64,000 nucleotides of DNA, taken from Rickettsia helvetica (GTDB lineage Bacteria > Pseudomonadota > Alphaproteobacteria > Rickettsiales > Rickettsiaceae). Of the stretch, positions 59,907 to 64,000 are shown one piece after another. Every line of letters begins with the position of its first letter. The first letter of the stretch is position 1. The position numbers were made by a program, and so were the translations under genes. The notes under the pieces are model-generated. The model was given only the letters and a program-made list of their open reading frames with translations, had not been told where the DNA came from and ran no database searches. The stretch covers positions 558,001 to 622,000 of the forward strand of contig NZ_OZ018776.1 of assembly GCF_963970025.1 (NCBI RefSeq). Reading direction: 5' to 3'.

Positions 59907-60944
59907 CTACTTTATAGCCATGTGTGGCAGTAGTGCATTATTAATAATCGTTTTATTTGAACCGCCTAATATCTCTTCGACTACTTCTAAATATAATCTA
60001 TCTCTAGTTACTTGCTTACCTGTAGCATATTGTTTATAAATAGCATTAAATCTTTGGCTATCACCTTCTGCTTTTGATATAACTTCTTCTCTATAACCTT
60101 CTGCTTCTTGCATAATCTTTGCAGCCGCTCCCCTAGCTTCCGGCAAAATTTTATTATTATAGGCTTGAGCTTGATTTATTTCTTTCTCTTTATCTGCTTT
60201 TGAAGTTTGCACGTCTCTATAAGCGTCTATTACTTCGGCAGGCGGCTCGGCTTTTAATAATTGTACTTTCTCAATTATCACACCGGCATTATAACTATCC
60301 AGTATCTTTTGTGCTAATTTTTCTATTTTATAAGTAATTTCTTGCTTTTGATCGGATAATACCCAAGAAATAGGAGTATTGCCTATTACTTCCCTAACGG
60401 CACTTTCTACTGTTGCTTTTACTGTTTCTTCAGGTCTTTGTACGTTAAAAATAAAATCTTCAAGATTATTAATATGCCACATTACGTCACAATTTAAAGC
60501 AACGATATTTTCATCACCGGTGAGCATTATACTTTCACCGGCAATATTTTTAGTATTATCGCCACCGCTACGCAGAGAGCTATTTGTACGATAACCAATC
60601 TCAATCCGGCGTGATTGTTTAACTTTCTCAACTATTATCTTTTCAAAAGGAGTCGGTAAATGATAATTAAGCCCAGGGTAGCCCTTACGCACAAAACGCC
60701 CAAATCTTATTACCGCTGCTTCTTCGCCTTCTTTTATTTCATAAATACCCAAAGCAAGCCATAAAGCAACCATCGCAACAACAGCTAAAATTATTGTTTT
60801 AGCATTGAAATTAAACTGGAATTGAAATTTATCAAAATTAAATTGATTTTTACGCGGCCTTGTGAATATGTTATCTTCTTTATTAGAATCAAAATCTTTC
60901 CATGGGGATTTTTTTAAAATCGAGCTATATTTTCTACTAAGCAT
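59907..60944 (-). CDS. hflK: HflK, FtsH protease modulator subunit
   Basis: The 345-residue partner of HflC. A cytoplasmic N-terminal segment is followed by one membrane helix (about 51-70) and the SPFH domain (GEEAAVIRFGRFVRKGYPGLNYHLP near 73, then ESAVREVIGNTPISWVLSDQK near 185), with an Ala/Glu/Gln-rich coiled coil (about 245-310). The N-terminal Gly-rich part seen in E. coli is short here. It is first in the minus-strand hflK-hflC-degP set and divergent from mrp; the 99-base gap at 60945-61043 must hold both promoters. Confidence 0.95.
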   Translation of the reverse strand: MLSRKYSSILKKSPWKDFDSNKEDNIFTRPRKNQFNFDKFQFQFNFNAKTIILAVVAMVALWLALGIYEIKEGEEAAVIRFGRFVRKGYPGLNYHLPTPFEKIIVEKVKQSRRIEIGYRTNSSLRSGGDNTKNIAGESIMLTGDENIVALNCDVMWHINNLEDFIFNVQRPEETVKATVESAVREVIGNTPISWVLSDQKQEITYKIEKLAQKILDSYNAGVIIEKVQLLKAEPPAEVIDAYRDVQTSKADKEKEINQAQAYNNKILPEARGAAAKIMQEAEGYREEVISKAEGDSQRFNAIYKQYATGKQVTRDRLYLEVVEEILGGSNKTIINNALLPHMAIK

Positions 60945-61043
60945 TTGCTTTTTTATATTATTTTAAGGATTAAGTGATTATATATATTATAGTATATAAC
61001 GTCAAGTTACGAGCTTAAACAGCTTTAAAAAGGAAATTTAATT

Positions 61044-62000
61044 ATGGCGAATTTACACCAAAAACAAATGATCGATAGACTGCAGCATATTACTTTTAAA
61101 GACGGTACTTTTTTAAAACAAGTTATATCGGATATTATAATTAAAGGTAATAATATAGGTTTCTCAATAGATATATCAGGTAAAAACAAGTTAGAAGCCG
61201 AAGAAATTAGACTTAAGGCAATTAATAAACTTAACGAGATTTCGGAAGTAAATAAAATAACAATTGTTTTTACCGAAAGTAAACCTATGGAGAAAAAAGC
61301 TCAAAAACCAAAACATTTTATAGAAAATGTAAAAAAAATTATCTTAGTAGCATCAGGCAAAGGCGGAGTCGGAAAATCTACAATATCAGCTCTTATTTCT
61401 CAGCAGTTAAGTCTAGAAAATTACCGAGTCGGGATAGTAGATGCAGATATTTACGGTCCATCAATTCCACATATATTCGGCATTAACGAAGTACCGCAAA
61501 CTATTGAAGGACGAATAATACCGATAACGACTAGAAATATTCAGATCATGTCTATAGGCTTTTTCGTTAAAGACCATTCGGCAATTATTTGGCGTGGTCC
61601 TATGGCGAGTAAGACTATTTATCAATTATTATCGGTAACAAAATGGGATAATTTAGATTATTTAATTATCGATATGCCGCCGGGAACAGGTGATATTCAT
61701 TTAAGTATGCTAGAAAATTATCATTTAGACGGCGTAATAATCGTAACTACACCACAAAAAATATCGGAGATAGATGTAATACGTTCTATAGATTTATATC
61801 AAAAATTAGGGCTACCGATACTCGGAATAATTGAGAATATGAGCTATATGCTTGAAAATAATAGCGGCGGGCATTTATCGCAAAAATATAATATACCGTT
61901 AATCACTCAAATCCCAATCATACAAGAAATAGCCAATGCTTGCGATAAATCACTACCTCTAACAGACTTATTAACATTACCTTTAGAGCAGTATTTATGA
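61044..62000 (+). CDS. mrp: Mrp/ApbC-family iron-sulphur cluster carrier ATPase
   Basis: Mrp (NBP35/ApbC type) is a P-loop ATPase proposed to deliver Fe-S clusters. The 318-residue protein has an N-terminal DUF59-like region (about 5-80), then Walker A (the deviant type) in ASGKGGVGKSTISALIS near residue 104, DADIYGPSIPH near 133 and DMPPGTGD near 211. The C-terminal CxxC cluster ligands seen in many homologues are not visible; the region after NMSYMLENNSGGHL has no cysteine pair. It overlaps the next gene by 4 bases. Confidence 0.93.
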   Translation: MANLHQKQMIDRLQHITFKDGTFLKQVISDIIIKGNNIGFSIDISGKNKLEAEEIRLKAINKLNEISEVNKITIVFTESKPMEKKAQKPKHFIENVKKIILVASGKGGVGKSTISALISQQLSLENYRVGIVDADIYGPSIPHIFGINEVPQTIEGRIIPITTRNIQIMSIGFFVKDHSAIIWRGPMASKTIYQLLSVTKWDNLDYLIIDMPPGTGDIHLSMLENYHLDGVIIVTTPQKISEIDVIRSIDLYQKLGLPILGIIENMSYMLENNSGGHLSQKYNIPLITQIPIIQEIANACDKSLPLTDLLTLPLEQYL

Positions 62001-63094
62001 TGAAAATACAGGTATTGGCAGATGATAGAACAGGCAATACACATCAGGCTATCGCACTTGCTGAAAAATTCACGGAAGAATATACGATAATTAAACTGCA
62101 ATATAATTGCTTAGCTAAGCTACCGAATTTTTTACTAAAATATTATCCTATGCATATAAAAAGTGAGCTATTGCAGGATATTTTGGATAAGTCCCCGCCT
62201 GATATGATAATTACCGCTGGAAGAAGAACGGCAGTACTGGCATTTTATTTAAAAAAGAAATTTAAAGATATTAAGTTAATACAAATAATGCAGCCTAATC
62301 TTCCCTATAATGCATTTGATACCGTTATTTTGCCTTATCATGATTACCATTTGTCATCCCGCGACTTGATCGCGGGATCCAATAAAAATCTAAAACGTCA
62401 TTGCGAAGCCACGAAGTGGCTGCGGCAATCTCAGGATTTTTTTACTAGATTGCTTCGTCAATACTTCGTATTTCCTCGCAATAACGATTTTAAAAACATA
62501 ATTCCCATCAATGGGGCTATCAATAATGTAACTGCTAAATTTGCTTCTACAAGTCTAGAACTCCAAAAACATTATCCTAATCTTAAACAGTTTATTGCAG
62601 TGATAATCGGTGGGAATAATAAAAAATTTAATTTCAACAAAGATGAAGCTGTTTTATTTTCTTCATTATTAAATAAAATATATACTAATCTAAAAATACC
62701 TTTTTTCATTAGTTTTAGTAGACGTACACCACAAGCCGTAAAATCAATTATTAAAAATAACATGCCGGCTTCTACAATTATTTATGACCCGAACGAAGAC
62801 ACAGGCTATAACCCTTATATAGCTATGCTCTCCAAGGCAAAATATATAATCTCTACCGCCGACTCGATTTCAATGTGCAGCGAGGCAGCTTCAAGTGGTA
62901 AACCTCTTTATATATTCTGCCCACCAAACTTTAATTCCTCAAAGCATAAAATTTTTATCAAGCAATTAGTAAAACAAAAAATAGCAAGAATTTTTGATGA
63001 GACAGTTATTTCTCTAGAAGAATATAACTACAAACCTTTAAATGAAGCAGCAAGAGTAGCTGAAATTATTAAATCTTTAATCAAAAGCTGGTAA
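61997..63094 (+). CDS. ELM1-like (DUF1022) protein with two in-frame palindromic elements
   Basis: The family is named after plant mitochondrial fission protein ELM1; bacterial members resemble glycosyltransferase-B folds and their function is unclear. Recognisable parts are LADDRTGNTHQAIALAEKF near the N-terminus, DMIITAGRRTAVLAFYL near 70, VIIGGNNKKF near 206 and TADSISMCSEAASSGKPLYIF near 292. Residues about 119-164 are encoded by repeat DNA (family B at 62354-62380, family A at 62396-62486) and interrupt the domain after VILPYHDYH without breaking the frame, giving 365 residues. The start overlaps mrp by 4 bases. Confidence 0.85.
   Translation: MMKIQVLADDRTGNTHQAIALAEKFTEEYTIIKLQYNCLAKLPNFLLKYYPMHIKSELLQDILDKSPPDMIITAGRRTAVLAFYLKKKFKDIKLIQIMQPNLPYNAFDTVILPYHDYHLSSRDLIAGSNKNLKRHCEATKWLRQSQDFFTRLLRQYFVFPRNNDFKNIIPINGAINNVTAKFASTSLELQKHYPNLKQFIAVIIGGNNKKFNFNKDEAVLFSSLLNKIYTNLKIPFFISFSRRTPQAVKSIIKNNMPASTIIYDPNEDTGYNPYIAMLSKAKYIISTADSISMCSEAASSGKPLYIFCPPNFNSSKHKIFIKQLVKQKIARIFDETVISLEEYNYKPLNEAARVAEIIKSLIKSW
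62354..62486 (+). repeat. Two palindromic elements inside the ELM1-like coding frame
   Basis: First a short family B hairpin (tcatcccgcgacttgatc, then gcgggatcc at 62372-62380), then 15 bases later a 91-bp family A copy (cgtcattgcgaagccac to ctcgcaataacg, 62396-62486). Together they add about 45 codons with no stop. The translated part contains LKRHCEATKWLRQSQ and FVFPRNND. Confidence 0.9.
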
Positions 63095-63098
63095 TTAT

Positions 63099-63405
63099 AT
63101 GGATAAAGATATACAATCATATATATTCATTAAGAAGTTAAAGTCTTTATCATTATGTCAAAGCAATATGGCTTTTCGGCTCTCGTGCTAGAGGGGATAA
63201 TGATGAGCGTTCCGATATTGATATTGCAATTATCTGCCCTAATATTACAGATCAAGAATGGCTAGAAGCTATGGATATTATAGAGAATGCCGACACGCTT
63301 TTAAAAATAGATTGTGTAAGGTTTGAAAGTACTAAAATAAGTTCTGAACTTTATGAAAATATATTAAAAGAGAAAAAAATTATATATGTCAAAAATAAAC
63401 CTTAA
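63099..63405 (+). pseudogene. MntA-type nucleotidyltransferase (antitoxin), frameshifted
   Basis: The ATG at 63099 reads MDKDIQSYIFIKKLKSLSLC and then leaves the family frame; in another frame the same region gives WLFGSRARGDNDERSDIDIAI, the GS...D-x-D catalytic signature of minimal nucleotidyltransferases, ending KNKP at TAA 63405. One indel near 63150-63165 separates the start from the motif. In intact systems MntA AMPylates and neutralises the HEPN RNase encoded next to it, as here. Confidence 0.75.
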
Positions 63406-63774
63406 ACTTGAAAAATTTCGTAAAGCTTTTATGACGCTTGAAGATATTTATTTAAAACCGGCAACAGAAGAGAGAGCTTATATTGACGCACCCATTCAAA
63501 GATTTGAATTTACTTTTGAACTTGCCTGGAAGTTTTTAAAAGAATATTTTTCTCAAAAAGGCACAGTTCTTCACTATCCTAAAGAAGTGATAAAAGAAGC
63601 TTTTGTTGCCGGTATTATAAATGATGAGAGTTTATGGATTTTATATGCTTACTGATCGCAATATGACATCACATACTTATGATAAAAAGCTTGCCGATGA
63701 AAATATATAGCCGCATAAGAAATTATGTTCCTGAACTTAAGAAATTACTAAATACTATTGATTCAAAGATTTAA
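63386..63774 (+). pseudogene. HEPN-type (HI0074 family) toxin gene, frameshifted
   Basis: The ATG at 63386 gives an 89-residue frame (MSKINLKLEKFRKAF; PIQRFEFTFELAWKFLKEYF; GIINDESLWILYAY) that stops at 63655. The family sequence continues in the next frame as MLTDRNMTSHTYDKKLADE (the conserved RN-x-xx-HTY HEPN motif), then stops and resumes in a third frame as SRIRNYVPELKKLL, ending at 63774. Two indels therefore break the toxin. It overlaps the MNT frame by 20 bases, the usual pairing. Confidence 0.75.
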
Positions 63775-64000
63775 TAATACCTTGCAGTGTTTGGATTTCA
63801 GGGGAAGAAAGGTTGTTTATACGTGTAAATATATTGGTGATATTTTGCTGCATAGCAGGTTTTTTGTCAGGAGCTTTGAAGAATCCGGCTTTATCGAGTT
63901 TGCCGAATAAACTTGTTAAAAAATGTTCTATTTCTTCTTTAGTAGCTAATTTTTGAATATTATGTATATCCTCTCTAAGCATAGAATTACGAAACAATTC
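63755..64000 (-). CDS. trmJ: tRNA (cytidine/uridine-2'-O-)-methyltransferase TrmJ, C-terminal part
   Basis: The frame is open to the right edge of the window, so the gene starts beyond 64000. The visible 81 residues read ATKEEIEHFLTSLFGKLDKA, then GFFKAPDKKPAMQQN, then FTRINNLSSPEIQTLQGII, which parallels the C-terminal helical tail of alphaproteobacterial TrmJ (LExxLDxxGFF..P.KRP.M..N..NIFTR...xxExxTLxGI). The catalytic SPOUT domain is not in the window, so the identification rests on the tail alone. Its 3' end overlaps the HEPN remnant by 20 bases, tail to tail. Confidence 0.7.
   Translation of the reverse strand, partial: ELFRNSMLREDIHNIQKLATKEEIEHFLTSLFGKLDKAGFFKAPDKKPAMQQNITNIFTRINNLSSPEIQTLQGIIKSLNQ

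Overview
The window is a chromosomal segment of a Rickettsia species (Alphaproteobacteria, Rickettsiales). The evidence is very AT-rich DNA with low coding density, many dispersed palindromic repeats including one inside a coding frame, the rvh type IV secretion cluster with five tandem virB6 genes, and a str-type ribosomal operon joined directly to the L11/L10/rpoBC operon without tuf. Numerous partly decayed genes and a TPR module suggest a spotted-fever or transitional-group species with many repeats, but the species is not resolved.

Layout. 1-12.9 kb: the end of tsf, a decayed hypothetical gene, two lipid A/LPS-linked genes (waaA and a DUF374 acyltransferase), aatA, a TPR-methyltransferase, mlaA and mlaC, a broken prs, alr, mlaE-mlaF, and rpmB-rpmE. 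13.2-14.9 kb: tRNA-fMet, engB and a degenerate argB-like kinase. 15-32.6 kb: the rvh cluster in the order B3, B4, B6a, B6b, B6c, B6d, B6e, with repeats at three of its junctions. 32.6-35.8 kb: an accessory zone with two small unknown genes, a broken pta, and an ackA whose 3' half is replaced by a TPR module. 35.9-60.9 kb: a continuous minus-strand block which, read in transcription order, runs hflK-hflC-degP, trhO, sdhC-sdhD-sdhA, glnP, rpsL-rpsG-fusA, tRNA-Trp, secE-nusG, rplK-rplA-rplJ-rplL, rpoB-rpoC and a small unknown gene. 61-64 kb: mrp, an ELM1-like gene carrying two in-frame palindromic elements, the remains of a HEPN/MNT toxin-antitoxin pair, and the 3' end of trmJ.

Functionally the window combines core information processing (EF-Ts, EF-G, S7, S12, L1, L7/L12, L10, L11, L28, L31, RNA polymerase beta and beta', NusG, SecE), envelope work (Kdo transfer, Mla phospholipid transport, alanine racemase, DegP and HflKC quality control), respiration (succinate dehydrogenase without sdhB) and secretion (rvh). 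Reductive evolution is visible in prs, pta, ackA, the MNT/HEPN pair and the gene at 1.0-1.9 kb.

The most unusual items are the ackA::TPR chimera beside a doubly broken pta, the two palindromic elements carried in frame by the ELM1-like gene, the near-identical duplication in the C-terminus of RvhB6a, a perfect 26-bp terminal-inverted-repeat element between rpoB and rplL, and two repeat families clustered respectively in the ribosomal operon and at the stop codons of consecutive genes. I found no new defence system or CRISPR array. Repeat families are called A to E here for convenience; I did not match them to published RPE numbers. Frameshifts were read by hand and could include sequencing errors.
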